In this document: in pieces, positions 1-6,978 of the stretch
How positions within the stretch are numbered: the first letter of the stretch is position 1
Layout: each line of letters starts with the position of its first letter
Assembly: GCA_031271075.1 (NCBI GenBank)
Contig: JAISWN010000035.1
Span: forward strand, 1 to 9,460
Origin: Treponema sp.
GTDB taxonomy: Bacteria > Spirochaetota > Spirochaetia > Treponematales > Breznakiellaceae
Reading direction: 5' to 3'
DNA: 9,460 nucleotides
Translations under genes and position numbers: made by a program
The notes under the pieces: model-generated
What the model saw: the letters and a program-made list of their open reading frames with translations, nothing else
The model's database searches: none
What the model was told of the DNA's origin: nothing

Positions 1-180
1 GTGTTTTTCTTCATCCTGTACGATGTGCCTTCGGGTCTGCTTCTGTACTGGATCATGTCCAACGTGCTGACCATGGTACAGCAGTTGGCGATAAACAAGT
101 ATCTGGCCAAACGGCGGGCCGCCATGGCGGCGGAAGCGGGCAACAAGCCGGTTATTGTCCCGAAAAAGAAAAGAAGATAG
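1..180 (+). CDS. yidC: YidC/Oxa1 membrane protein insertase, C-terminal end (5' truncated by window)
   Basis: Reading frame 1 is open from the first base to a TAG at 178-180, giving 59 residues. The segment has the features of the last transmembrane helix of YidC: an opening FFFILYDVPSGLLLYW stretch with the conserved Pro-Ser/Ala-Gly-Leu pattern, the Tyr-Trp pair, then an Asn and the Gln-Gln that usually follow (SNVLTMVQQ). It ends in a basic tail (PKKKRR), also usual for YidC. YidC inserts and folds inner-membrane proteins, alone or with SecYEG. Its placement 67 nt upstream of jag on the same strand matches the classical rnpA-yidC-jag arrangement, which supports the call. The N-terminal part, including any large periplasmic domain, lies outside the window. 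Confidence is high for identity despite the short length. Confidence 0.9.
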   Translation: MFFFILYDVPSGLLLYWIMSNVLTMVQQLAINKYLAKRRAAMAAEAGNKPVIVPKKKRR

Positions 181-190
181 GGCCGTCTCT

Positions 191-209
191 AAAACCCTGC
201 CGGGGTTTT
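191..209 (+). terminator. Hairpin in the yidC-jag gap (weak terminator or processing site)
   Basis: A perfect 7-bp inverted repeat lies just after the yidC stop: AAAACCC at 191-197 pairs with GGGTTTT at 203-209 around a 5-nt TGCCG loop. The only T run is the TTTT inside the 3' arm, and the downstream sequence is GGATAAGC. It is therefore a poor intrinsic terminator and may act as a partial attenuator or an mRNA end or processing structure that lets jag be expressed below yidC. Role is inferred; the stem itself is directly visible. Confidence 0.35.
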
Positions 210-247
210 GGATAAGCAAGCAATTTCAATCGCAGGAGCGTAAATAC

Positions 248-1030
248 ATGGTGTACGAATTTGAAGGCCGTACCGAGAAAGAAGCCATTGACCGGGCGGC
301 GGCGGAATTGGGGCTTGAGAAGAACGATTTCGACATCGAGATCCTCGAAACCCAGCGGCAGGGATTATTCAAAAAAGGTTATGTGAAAATCCGGGTTCAT
401 ACCGAAAAGCCCGCCCTGGCCCGGACGGCCGGCGGAGAGGACGGGGAAGAGGATTACGGAGAAGAGGGTTACAGGGAAGGGAATTCCTTCCCCAGGGAAC
501 AGCAAAACCGGGAAGACCGTGCCGGGAGGGTTTATGCCCAGCCTGTCTACGGAGACCCGGAGGCAAAAAACGAGTTTGAACAGGGTATGGTTGGTTTTGT
601 GGACGGCCTTATTTCCCGCATGGGCTATGAGGGCAAGGTTTCGGTTCTCTTCCGGGAAGAAAAGAAGCTGGGGCTCAAGGTTGAATCGGAGTATTCCTCA
701 ATCCTCATCGGGAAGAAGGGGAAGAACCTGGACGCCCTACAGCTTCTTGCCAATATCTACGCCGGCCGCCTGGGCCGGGAAGATATACGGATTATCCTGG
801 ACAGCGAGAATTACCGTATCCGCCGGGAAGAGTCCCTGGTACGCCTTGCCTACACCCTGGCGGATCGGGTACGGGAAAGCCGGAGTTCCATCCTGCTTGA
901 GCCGATGAACCCCTTTGACCGCCGCCTGATCCACACCACCCTGAACGACATCGCCGATGTGGAAACCAAGAGCGAAGGCGAAGGGCTCTACAAACAGGTC
1001 CGGGTTTACTACCGCGGCGCCGGACGCTAG
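248..1030 (+). CDS. jag: Jag/SpoIIIJ-associated RNA-binding protein (KhpB/EloR type)
   Basis: This 260-residue protein has the three-part Jag layout. Residues 1-51 are the Jag_N domain (MVYEFEGRTEKEAIDRA..., ending in the GLFKKGYVKIRV strand). Residues about 55-106 are an acidic, Gly/Arg-rich low-complexity linker. Residues about 108-185 form a KH domain with the GKKG loop at 155-158 followed by NLDALQLLANIY. Residues about 190-256 form an R3H domain with Arg225 and His229 in the RRLIH motif. Jag/KhpB binds RNA and, in Gram-positive bacteria, affects cell elongation; its role in spirochetes is not established. An in-frame TTG at 155 would add 31 residues that overlap the yidC end and read as basic junk; the ATG at 248 has a GGAG at 236-239 with good spacing and starts exactly at the domain, so I chose it. 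It is probably cotranscribed with yidC. Confidence 0.93.
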   Translation: MVYEFEGRTEKEAIDRAAAELGLEKNDFDIEILETQRQGLFKKGYVKIRVHTEKPALARTAGGEDGEEDYGEEGYREGNSFPREQQNREDRAGRVYAQPVYGDPEAKNEFEQGMVGFVDGLISRMGYEGKVSVLFREEKKLGLKVESEYSSILIGKKGKNLDALQLLANIYAGRLGREDIRIILDSENYRIRREESLVRLAYTLADRVRESRSSILLEPMNPFDRRLIHTTLNDIADVETKSEGEGLYKQVRVYYRGAGR

Positions 1031-1048
1031 GAGCCTGCGGGACTTGTA

Positions 1049-1087
1049 GGTTTTATGTTTTTTTTACCGAAAAAAGACATAAAAACC
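1049..1087. repeat. A/T-rich imperfect inverted repeat downstream of jag
   Basis: Just after the jag stop, GGTTTTATGT followed by a T run is mirrored by an A run and GACATAAAAACC around a short TACCG centre. The arms are about 18 nt with one bulged base and one mismatch. In RNA the + strand form gives a long A-U stem with no G-C core next to the loop, so it is not a standard Rho-independent terminator. It stands out because the surrounding DNA is GC-rich. It could be a bidirectional terminator, a protein-binding palindrome, or part of the promoter region of the next gene. Confidence 0.35.
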
Positions 1088-1106
1088 ACGATTAACCGGC
1101 TCCTGG

Positions 1107-1125
1107 GAAACCTCGGGGCGGTTTC
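1107..1125 (+). terminator. Small hairpin followed by T-rich sequence in front of the secreted-protein gene
   Basis: GAAACC at 1107-1112 pairs with GGTTTC at 1120-1125 around a 7-nt GC-rich loop, followed by GTTTGTTTT. The shape resembles a weak intrinsic terminator for the yidC-jag transcript, but it ends only 15 nt before the next start codon and could instead be a 5'-leader hairpin. The six base pairs are visible; the role is a guess. Confidence 0.25.
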
Positions 1126-1140
1126 GTTTGTTTTAGATGA

Positions 1141-1947
1141 ATGGGAGTGAAACTGAAAACAGTCTCCAGCGCCCTGGCCTTGCTTTTGGGCCTGGCATCC
1201 TCTCTCTGGGGGGCGACCCTGGAGGAGCTGAGCGGCCCGGAAGCGGCGGCGGAACTGCGGGCCGGCAAAACCCTTACCGGGGCGCAGCTTAAAAAACCAG
1301 TCCCCAGCCTCGCGCCCTTGCACGCCGGTTTCCGATCCCTGCTGGACGAAAACATGAAGGCCCTGGAGCCCGGCATCCTTGTGGAGGGCCTTATCCGCTA
1401 TAAAAAACCGGATGGCGCGGAGCCTTCCTGGACCGCGGCTGAACGCAACGCCGTTTTCAACGGGGTACTGGCCCTTTCAAGCCTGGAAGGGGTTCAGTAC
1501 TACTCGGCAAGCCGTAAAACCATGCGGACTTTCTATGAATATTCCCGGGTGATCGAAGGCCCGGACAGCAAACGGGCCTTGCCCGATCCTTTTTACCCCG
1601 ATCCCCCGGCCCTGCTTACCCTCTACGCCCGCCAGAAAGATCTGACCTTTGGGGAGAATGTCTACCGCTACGATTACCGGGCCGGGGAGGATTTCCTTGC
1701 TTTTGTCCAGGAAAACCTTACCACGATGAACGCCGGGATCATTCCCGCGGTGGGGAAAAACAAACTCCGTTCCGTGGTGGCGGTAATTGACGCGGAGGAC
1801 AGCCTCCTTGTCTACGTGGCTTCCCTGGCTAAAGCGGCGGCCATTCCCGGCATGGGGGAACGGATCGGGTCTTCCTTTACCAACCGGGTGGAGGCAATCC
1901 TGAAATGGTTCACCGGCAGGGCGGACAGGGCCTTTGGCGGCGATTAA
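1141..1947 (+). CDS. Uncharacterised secreted protein (treponeme DUF6675-like)
   Basis: The 268-residue product starts with a clear Sec signal peptide: MGVKLK, a hydrophobic core at about residues 9-19 (SALALLLGLAS), and a likely signal peptidase site after SLWGA near residue 25. There is no lipobox Cys, so it should be a soluble periplasmic or exported protein. The mature part is mixed alpha/beta with no transmembrane helix; conserved-looking stretches are the VQYYSASRKTMRTFYEYSRV block (about 118-137), followed by a Pro-rich segment (LPDPFYPDPP, 147-156) and the region LRSVVAVIDAEDSLLVYVAS (209-228). I recognise no catalytic motif. It resembles a family of unknown function that I associate with treponemes (DUF6675, from memory and unverified). 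No good Shine-Dalgarno precedes the ATG at 1141; a GTG at 1147 is an alternative that would only shorten the signal peptide by two residues. It is probably its own unit downstream of jag. Confidence 0.7.
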   Translation: MGVKLKTVSSALALLLGLASSLWGATLEELSGPEAAAELRAGKTLTGAQLKKPVPSLAPLHAGFRSLLDENMKALEPGILVEGLIRYKKPDGAEPSWTAAERNAVFNGVLALSSLEGVQYYSASRKTMRTFYEYSRVIEGPDSKRALPDPFYPDPPALLTLYARQKDLTFGENVYRYDYRAGEDFLAFVQENLTTMNAGIIPAVGKNKLRSVVAVIDAEDSLLVYVASLAKAAAIPGMGERIGSSFTNRVEAILKWFTGRADRAFGGD

Positions 1948-2059
1948 CGGGGCCCCGGGAGCCTCTTTACAGGGAAATGTGGGGACATTATGCGTACCGA
2001 GGAACCGGACGCCGCGTACCTGCGGTACGAAAATTGGGCACGTCCGGGTCTGCGGGGCT

Positions 2060-2079
2060 CCGGGGAGGTAACTCCCCGG
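2060..2079. terminator. Perfect 8-bp hairpin with GTAA tetraloop between convergent genes
   Basis: In the 151-bp gap between the convergent genes, CCGGGGAG (2060-2067) and CTCCCCGG (2072-2079) form a perfect 8-bp stem capped by GTAA, a GNRA-type tetraloop on the + strand. On the + strand it is followed within 20 nt by CCCTTTTCG, a weak T run; on the - strand no T run follows. It is best read as the terminator of the + strand gene, possibly also stabilising or ending the long - strand operon mRNA. A smaller GTACC/GGTAC hairpin lies upstream at 2016-2028. Apart from these I see nothing coding in 1948-2098. Confidence 0.5.
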
Positions 2080-2098
2080 TTCTACCCGGCCCTTTTCG

Positions 2099-3448
2099 TT
2101 AGCGGTAATAGTCAAACCGCTGGCTTCCCTGGAGGGAAACCAGCAGGACTACGGCGAAGGGGCGGTTCCTGGTGTCTACGTTGTCCCGGTAGTAGGTTCC
2201 GTCCCGGCTGCCCAGGGCCATGGGGACCGCCAGGGAAAGCTCCAGGTGGGACAGGGGTTTGCAGGAAAATCCCGGCACGAACTGGACGGTATCCTCTTTT
2301 ATGCCGTAAAGAAGCTGGCTAAAGATCCTGAAATCCCAAAAGAGGCGGGGCCGGATAACCAGGTTGAAGGCGGCGTTAAAGCCCTTGATGAGGGGGATAG
2401 CCTTAGCCTCCCGCAGATCCGTCTTCGGGCTAAACCATCTTGCCTCTTCCTCGCCGTTGTAAAAGAGCTCCCCGTTCAGGGTAAAGAGCTCGCCCAAAAA
2501 ATCCCGGGCCAGGCCCAGGTTGGCCGAAAGGCTCAGATCCTCCCTGGTTTCGTGGGGGGCGGCCACGAGCCCCTCGGTGTAAGCCTCTATATCCCAGGGA
2601 AGGGTGGTCTTTGCCGATGCGATAACCCGAAAAGGCATGGCCTCAAGGTAAAAGGCGCCCAGATCTATATCGACCCAGGGGAGGGCCAGGTTGTATTTAG
2701 CCCCGTAACCCAGTTCCGCGGGAGTGGGGGTATCACTGGCCATAAAACCCCTGCGGGTCAGGCTGATCAACTCTATGCCCCCAACGCCGATAGGCAGATT
2801 CACCTTAAAAACATAGGGGTCTCCCCAAGCTTTATCCCCAGGGGGAACCCGGGAAAGGAGATCGGCGAAGGGGTAACTGGAAGAACGCCCCCAACTGGGA
2901 GTAAATTTCCCCGCCCGCAAAAAGAGGCGGTTCTTAACGTTGTAGTCAAAGAAAAACTCGTTAACCGCGAGGGCCAGGGCCGGGTAGGAAAAGCCGAAGC
3001 TGTTCCGGACCCGGAACACATCGGAGATTTGGAAATCCAGGATCAGATCCGCCGACATACCCCCCAGCACGGGACGGGTGAATTCTTCCTCCCCTTCGTC
3101 CCAATTCCAGGGTGTTTCGCTCCAGCCCGGGGCAAAACCGCTGTAAAAGCGGAAAGAGCCTTCCAGGGCGAACCCGCTCCGGCGTACCAGATCCTTCAGG
3201 AGGCTGCCGGTAAAAGAGGCATCCCCGGTTTCCCCTTCCTCCTTCCCCGCGATCTTGGCGTCCCCGCCCCCGGCCGCTTCCCCCGGTCCGGCTTCCGGTT
3301 CCGGATCGCCGAAGAGGCTGTCGATGTCCCGGTCCAGCAGATCCGTGTCGCTGGAGGAACCGGCGGGCCGGCTTTGCTGGGCTGCAAGCCAAAAAGAACC
3401 GGACAGGAGAAGCAAAAAGAACAGCGGGAAGAAAGGGGGTATTTTCAT
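2099..3448 (-). CDS. Outer-membrane beta-barrel protein, last gene of the Lol-like operon
   Basis: The 449-residue product has a signal peptide (MKIPPFFPLFFLLLLSGSFWLAA, cleavage near residue 23-24, before QQ). An acidic, Gly/Pro-rich linker (about 25-75) follows, containing LLDRDIDSLFGD. From about residue 93 the chain is a run of alternating, aromatic-rich strands typical of a beta-barrel, for example FALEGSFRFYSG, RVRNSFGFSYPALAL, FFFDYNVKNRLFLRAGKF, LWDF-type and FAVVLLVSL segments, with charged turns between. No Cys-based lipobox is present. It resembles the DUF1302-type or alginate-export-like barrels only in general shape; I cannot name the family. The C-terminus is FDYYR rather than the usual terminal Phe/Trp, so the BAM signal is atypical or lies slightly upstream. 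The ATG is 5 nt after the stop of the LolA-like gene and has no clear Shine-Dalgarno, suggesting translational coupling. Context suggests it receives or translocates the cargo of the LolA-like carrier. Confidence 0.75.
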   Translation of the reverse strand: MKIPPFFPLFFLLLLSGSFWLAAQQSRPAGSSSDTDLLDRDIDSLFGDPEPEAGPGEAAGGGDAKIAGKEEGETGDASFTGSLLKDLVRRSGFALEGSFRFYSGFAPGWSETPWNWDEGEEEFTRPVLGGMSADLILDFQISDVFRVRNSFGFSYPALALAVNEFFFDYNVKNRLFLRAGKFTPSWGRSSSYPFADLLSRVPPGDKAWGDPYVFKVNLPIGVGGIELISLTRRGFMASDTPTPAELGYGAKYNLALPWVDIDLGAFYLEAMPFRVIASAKTTLPWDIEAYTEGLVAAPHETREDLSLSANLGLARDFLGELFTLNGELFYNGEEEARWFSPKTDLREAKAIPLIKGFNAAFNLVIRPRLFWDFRIFSQLLYGIKEDTVQFVPGFSCKPLSHLELSLAVPMALGSRDGTYYRDNVDTRNRPFAVVLLVSLQGSQRFDYYR

Positions 3449-3453
3449 GGGTT

Positions 3454-4218
3454 TTATTTATTCACCGTTTCCAAAAAGGTTTTTGAATAGGTGGAATCGG
3501 CGACTTTACCGAAAGAGGGTTTGTTGATGCTGATCTGGGTTTGCTCGTTAACGAATTTTCCGTTAATGGTGGCCCCCCTCAGGGCATCCACAAAAAGCAT
3601 CCGCCTGGGTATAAAGCGGTTCCCAATCTGGTAGTAGTCCGGAATGGCGCTGGTCCGCAGAAGCTGGCCGGAAAGGCTGTAATCCTCTGTTTTCCGTACC
3701 AGGCCGTCCTCGCTTACCCAGATCTTCATCCCGGGGTAGGTAACATCGGCGCTTACCGCCTCCAGGCTCAGGACCCGGCATTTGAAGCGGCCCAGGCTTG
3801 CGTCTTCCCCCCCCACAATTTTATAGTCATCCGCCAGGGTGGATCGGGTAAAGTCCGAATTGCGGGCGTTGGTATTCTGGAAACGCTCGGAACTGGAGGT
3901 AGTGTTGAAGCGCCGGCTTTCGGGATCGTAGATCCACAGGGTTTTACCCTGTTTCAGGTAGCCCTCTCCCCGGCTGATAGGCGGCTGGAGGATCACGATT
4001 ACATAGGTTTCGATACTGTCCCGGCGGAAGACCCCGGCCACGGTGGTGGAACGGCCCTGGCCGGGCCTGTCCTGGACGATGGTGTATTCGGCGGAAAAGT
4101 CCGTGTCCATGTAGCTGGCCAGGCTGTCCACCTTCCTGAGCAGTTCCGGGTCCGTAAGGGCCGAAAGGGGAAGGGTTCCCGCAAACAGGGCAAGGCAGAA
4201 AAACAGAAAACCACGCAT
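3454..4218 (-). CDS. LolA-like periplasmic carrier (outer-membrane lipoprotein-sorting family)
   Basis: The 254-residue protein has a signal peptide (MRGFLFFCLALFAGTLPLSA, likely cleaved near residue 20). The Cys at residue 8 is inside the hydrophobic core and does not form a lipobox. The mature part shows the landmarks of the LolA-like superfamily group annotated as outer-membrane lipoprotein-sorting proteins: GYLKQGKTLWIYDPESRR (86-103), the NSDFTRSTLADDY segment (120-132) and PGMKIWVSEDGLVRKTE (162-178). Members fold as an open beta-barrel half-shell that holds acyl chains and carries them across the periplasm. It is longer than classical LolA (about 180-200 residues) and belongs to the variant usually coded next to MMPL or FtsX-type transporters. 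It begins 3 nt after the permease 2 stop (TAG ATC ATG) and is followed 5 nt later by the barrel gene. The most direct reading is a dedicated shuttle between the ABC complex and the barrel; the cargo is not shown. Confidence 0.85.
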   Translation of the reverse strand: MRGFLFFCLALFAGTLPLSALTDPELLRKVDSLASYMDTDFSAEYTIVQDRPGQGRSTTVAGVFRRDSIETYVIVILQPPISRGEGYLKQGKTLWIYDPESRRFNTTSSSERFQNTNARNSDFTRSTLADDYKIVGGEDASLGRFKCRVLSLEAVSADVTYPGMKIWVSEDGLVRKTEDYSLSGQLLRTSAIPDYYQIGNRFIPRRMLFVDALRGATINGKFVNEQTQISINKPSFGKVADSTYSKTFLETVNK

Positions 4219-4221
4219 GAT

Positions 4222-5526
4222 CTAGGCAAGCCTCCCGCTCAGCATTTCCGGCAGGTGATCACGGGAGGCGCGGAAAGCGGACCCCCAGACCGCGGCAATC
4301 AGAATCGCGAAAACCGCGGCAATGTTTACCAGCATAGTTCCCGGAAGGTATAGGGATCGTAGTTTACCATCTTTCATAAAGATTTCAAAGCTGGGAAACC
4401 ACGAAAAAGGGATGCAGGTTACAAGCCAGGAAAAAAAGAGTGAGAGGAAGAAACCGGCTGTCAGGGAAACCAGTGCCAGGCCCAGGGTCTCCACCAGCAG
4501 GATGTAACGCAGATCGGCGCCGTAAAAACCGATGGCCCGCATGGTTCCCAACTCGCGGGAACGCTCCCTAAGGACAAGCCGCCAGGTAACCAGGGCGCTT
4601 ACAAAAATAATCAGGAGCATCATGGCGTAAAGGAAGTAGGTGATGATCCACATGGCCCCCAGGAGATCCGCCACTTCCGAAAGGTACACCGGAATGGTAA
4701 GGACGAAGATCTTTATCCCCTCCCAGGACTGGTCCTGTTCCCGCAGAAGTTCTTCCCGGTCTTTAACAATCGGGCTGGTCTGAGCGGTTTTTGAAAGTTC
4801 CAGTTGGAGGACAGCCCGTTTTTTTTCGGCTTCTCCGGGATCGGACAGGAAGAAACCAAGAGATGAACACTCGTCGTCCTCAAAGAGAAGGAGCCGGTTG
4901 AGGGCAAGGCGGGGGATATACACCTTGTGGTAACCAAAAATCGTGGAATCCTTCACCAGGCCGTTTACGATAAATACACCCGTGTTCTTCTGCCCCCCAC
5001 GGGTATCCAGCTCCAGAATCAGACGATCCCCCAGCCGGGCGCCCAGTTCCTCCGCTACCAGCGCGGAGAGCAGGATGCCGTCTCTTTCAAAGCTGTCCCG
5101 GCGCTCAAGGTAGTCAAGCCGGTCAAAATAGGCCGCTTCCCTGTCCCAATCGGCCCCTATCACATATTTAAGCCGTACCGCGGCGCCATTGTAATAGAGA
5201 ACGCCCCGTTCCCCGGAAATGGTTCTTACCACCGAATGGACGGGATTCAGTTTTACCGCCTCCGCGGCCTTAAGCACCGCGTCCATGTTTTCCCGGTCAA
5301 GGTAAGGGGCGGCTGCCAGCCCTTTATCGTAGCCCAGGGCGACTATATCGCCCGCGTAATGACCCTGGGCGGAATTGTATACACTCTGGTACATCCCGTC
5401 CTTTACCGATGTCATAAGGGTTACGATGCCAAACCCAAAGCTTAGGGCCAGAAAGAGGAAAAGGTAGCGCCGGCGGTAACGGATAAGGTACTTGCCCGCA
5501 AGCCGGGTAAGGGGGAAGACTTTCAT
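4222..5526 (-). CDS. FtsX/LolC-LolE-type ABC transporter permease 2
   Basis: This 434-residue protein has the type VII ABC permease layout: one N-terminal helix at about 20-40 (LFLFLALSFGFGIVTLM), a large periplasmic MacB-like domain at about 41-288, then three C-terminal helices at about 290-316, 341-368 and 394-417. The cytosolic coupling region RERSRELGTMRAIGF (320-334) follows the second helix and is the family's best signature. Proteins of this class do not pass substrate through a channel; they transmit ATPase motion to the periplasm, for example to pull lipoproteins out of the inner membrane in LolCDE. The start ATG is 3 nt after the stop of permease 1 and is preceded by TTAGGGG, so reinitiation or a very close Shine-Dalgarno is likely. 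Its sequence is clearly different from permease 1, so the pair should form a heterodimer with the ATPase rather than being a recent duplication. Confidence 0.9.
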   Translation of the reverse strand: MKVFPLTRLAGKYLIRYRRRYLFLFLALSFGFGIVTLMTSVKDGMYQSVYNSAQGHYAGDIVALGYDKGLAAAPYLDRENMDAVLKAAEAVKLNPVHSVVRTISGERGVLYYNGAAVRLKYVIGADWDREAAYFDRLDYLERRDSFERDGILLSALVAEELGARLGDRLILELDTRGGQKNTGVFIVNGLVKDSTIFGYHKVYIPRLALNRLLLFEDDECSSLGFFLSDPGEAEKKRAVLQLELSKTAQTSPIVKDREELLREQDQSWEGIKIFVLTIPVYLSEVADLLGAMWIITYFLYAMMLLIIFVSALVTWRLVLRERSRELGTMRAIGFYGADLRYILLVETLGLALVSLTAGFFLSLFFSWLVTCIPFSWFPSFEIFMKDGKLRSLYLPGTMLVNIAAVFAILIAAVWGSAFRASRDHLPEMLSGRLA

Positions 5527-5529
5527 CCC

Positions 5530-6978
5530 CTAACCCCGCCTTACGGCGACCATGGGATCGATACGAACCGCTGTTTCCACCGGCAGCAGGGCGGTGACCA
5601 AGCCCAGAACCAGGGCCGCCGCGAAAGAGGAAAGGGCCACCGAGGGGATGAAGGAAAGCCGCAGTACCGGCCCGCCTAGGAGGGATGCGATTAAGTCGTT
5701 GGGAATGACAATAAGCGCCCCATTGATAAGGCGGATAAAGCAGTAACCCAGAATCAGCCCCAGAACGCCGGCCCCGGCAGCCAGAACGAGGTTTTCCCCC
5801 AGGATAAGGAAGCGGATATACCCGTCCCCCGCGCCGATGGCCCGGAGGGTTCCTATCTCCCTGGTACGTTTGAACAGGGAGATCAGGAGGATATTTACCG
5901 CGGCGATGATCCCCGTCACACTTACCAGAAAGACCCCGCTGTTTAAAAGGAACTGGATAAGAAACAGCAGTATCGCCGAATTCCCCGCGGCAATGCGCCA
6001 GTCCACGGCAACCACGTCGAAAGAGGCGAATTTCCTGTTTAACGATGAGGCAAGGGCCACGGCGGAGGTCCCTTTTTCCAAACGGAGGATGATAAAATTC
6101 CATCCCCCTCCCATTATCTCCCCCCCCTCGTCCACCGCACTGGTCAGGAGAGCTTCCAGGGATTCTACCGAAAAAGCCTCCTGTTCCGATAATACGTCCT
6201 GATCTTCGGCAAATACACCCTCCGCAAAGAGATCGTCCAGGGGGACGGACAGATCCCGGAAAGCCCCGGCAGGTTCCGCCTCCACACCGGCCACCTGGAT
6301 GGCGGATAAAACCCGGGCGGTCTGGGGATCGGTAATGACCAGTTCGTTCATGTACTGGCCGGGATTCCGGTACCGGTAGATCCCCACCAGGGGAACCTCC
6401 CGGATCTTGAAGCCCATCTCGCCGGCAGCGGTAAAGAGCAGGGGCGTCCCGATCCGGGGGAAGGCTTCCCCCCGCCTTTCCAGGCTTTCGGCCCGGGCCA
6501 GGGTGATCATGGCCCCGTATTCGCCCTCTTCAAGGAAGCGGCCTTCCACCAGCTCTATCCCCGGAAAGGCGTTGAAGTAAGTAGCCACGTCCACCCCGCA
6601 GAGCAGGACCGGCTCCCGTACGCCCAGCATGTCCAGGTACGCTTTGGTTGAAACCTGGCTGGTAAAGTGTTCCACCCCGGCCTGTGAGGCGGCGATCTCC
6701 CTGACCATGTCGTAGGCCGGCAGTTCGGGGATCTTAAAATACTCGTCGATGACCGGCGTGTTCGCGCCGAACATATTCATGGTAACCGGGCCCTTTTTCT
6801 GGATAACCAGGTCTCCGGTAAGGCTGTCGACGTAGGCCGCCCGCATCCCCCGATCCGATCTGCCTACCAGGCTGTTCCCGAGGAAAAAGAGGAAACATAT
6901 CGAAGTAATGAGCAGAACAATGACCAGGCTGTTTTTCCGGTTACGGATAATGTTTCGAAAGATAAAAGAGAGGATCAT
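5530..6978 (-). CDS. FtsX/LolC-LolE-type ABC transporter permease 1
   Basis: The 482-residue product has an N-terminal helix at about 18-36 (LVIVLLITSICFLFFLGN), a large periplasmic domain at about 37-340, and C-terminal helices at about 347-370, 393-417 and 446-466. The coupling motif RTREIGTLRAIGA lies at 371-383. The tail ALLPVETAVRIDPMVAVR matches the usual ending of MacB/LolE-type permeases (Pro, then Ala-x-x-x-Asp-Pro, then Ala-x-Arg). Its periplasmic domain is about 50 residues longer than that of permease 2, including an acidic stretch at about 246-285 (DDLFAEGVFAEDQDVLSEQE). Start and ATPase stop overlap as ATGA (6975-6978), and GGAG lies 8 nt upstream, so it is translationally coupled to the ATPase. 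It is predicted to form the membrane part of a LolCDE-like complex with permease 2. Confidence 0.9.
   Translation of the reverse strand: MILSFIFRNIIRNRKNSLVIVLLITSICFLFFLGNSLVGRSDRGMRAAYVDSLTGDLVIQKKGPVTMNMFGANTPVIDEYFKIPELPAYDMVREIAASQAGVEHFTSQVSTKAYLDMLGVREPVLLCGVDVATYFNAFPGIELVEGRFLEEGEYGAMITLARAESLERRGEAFPRIGTPLLFTAAGEMGFKIREVPLVGIYRYRNPGQYMNELVITDPQTARVLSAIQVAGVEAEPAGAFRDLSVPLDDLFAEGVFAEDQDVLSEQEAFSVESLEALLTSAVDEGGEIMGGGWNFIILRLEKGTSAVALASSLNRKFASFDVVAVDWRIAAGNSAILLFLIQFLLNSGVFLVSVTGIIAAVNILLISLFKRTREIGTLRAIGAGDGYIRFLILGENLVLAAGAGVLGLILGYCFIRLINGALIVIPNDLIASLLGGPVLRLSFIPSVALSSFAAALVLGLVTALLPVETAVRIDPMVAVRRG

Noticed and set aside
155..247. TTG-started N-terminal extension of Jag
   Set aside because: It overlaps the yidC end, has no Shine-Dalgarno, and the added residues are not part of the Jag_N domain; the ATG at 248 fits both RBS and domain start.
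2016..2100. tRNA-like or small structured RNA in the convergent gap
   Set aside because: Several GC stems and a GGTTCTA stretch are present, but no cloverleaf, anticodon arm or acceptor stem can be built.
1990..2322. 110-codon + strand frame starting in the convergent gap (MRTEEPDAAYLRYENW...)
   Set aside because: The start has GGGGA at a short spacing and the first 30 residues look protein-like, but the frame runs into the end of the barrel gene as antisense Gly/Arg-rich sequence. No homology is recognisable and it would read through the terminator hairpin.
2246..3490. 414-codon open frame on the + strand opposite the beta-barrel gene
   Set aside because: It lies almost wholly antisense to the barrel gene, its product has no signal, helix pattern or motif, and long antisense frames are expected from GC-rich codon use. 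The - strand product has a signal peptide and strand pattern, so that is the real gene.
4195..4197. Cys at residue 8 of the LolA-like protein as a lipoprotein attachment site
   Set aside because: It lies in the middle of the hydrophobic core after LFF, without Ala/Gly/Ser at -1, so it does not form a lipobox.
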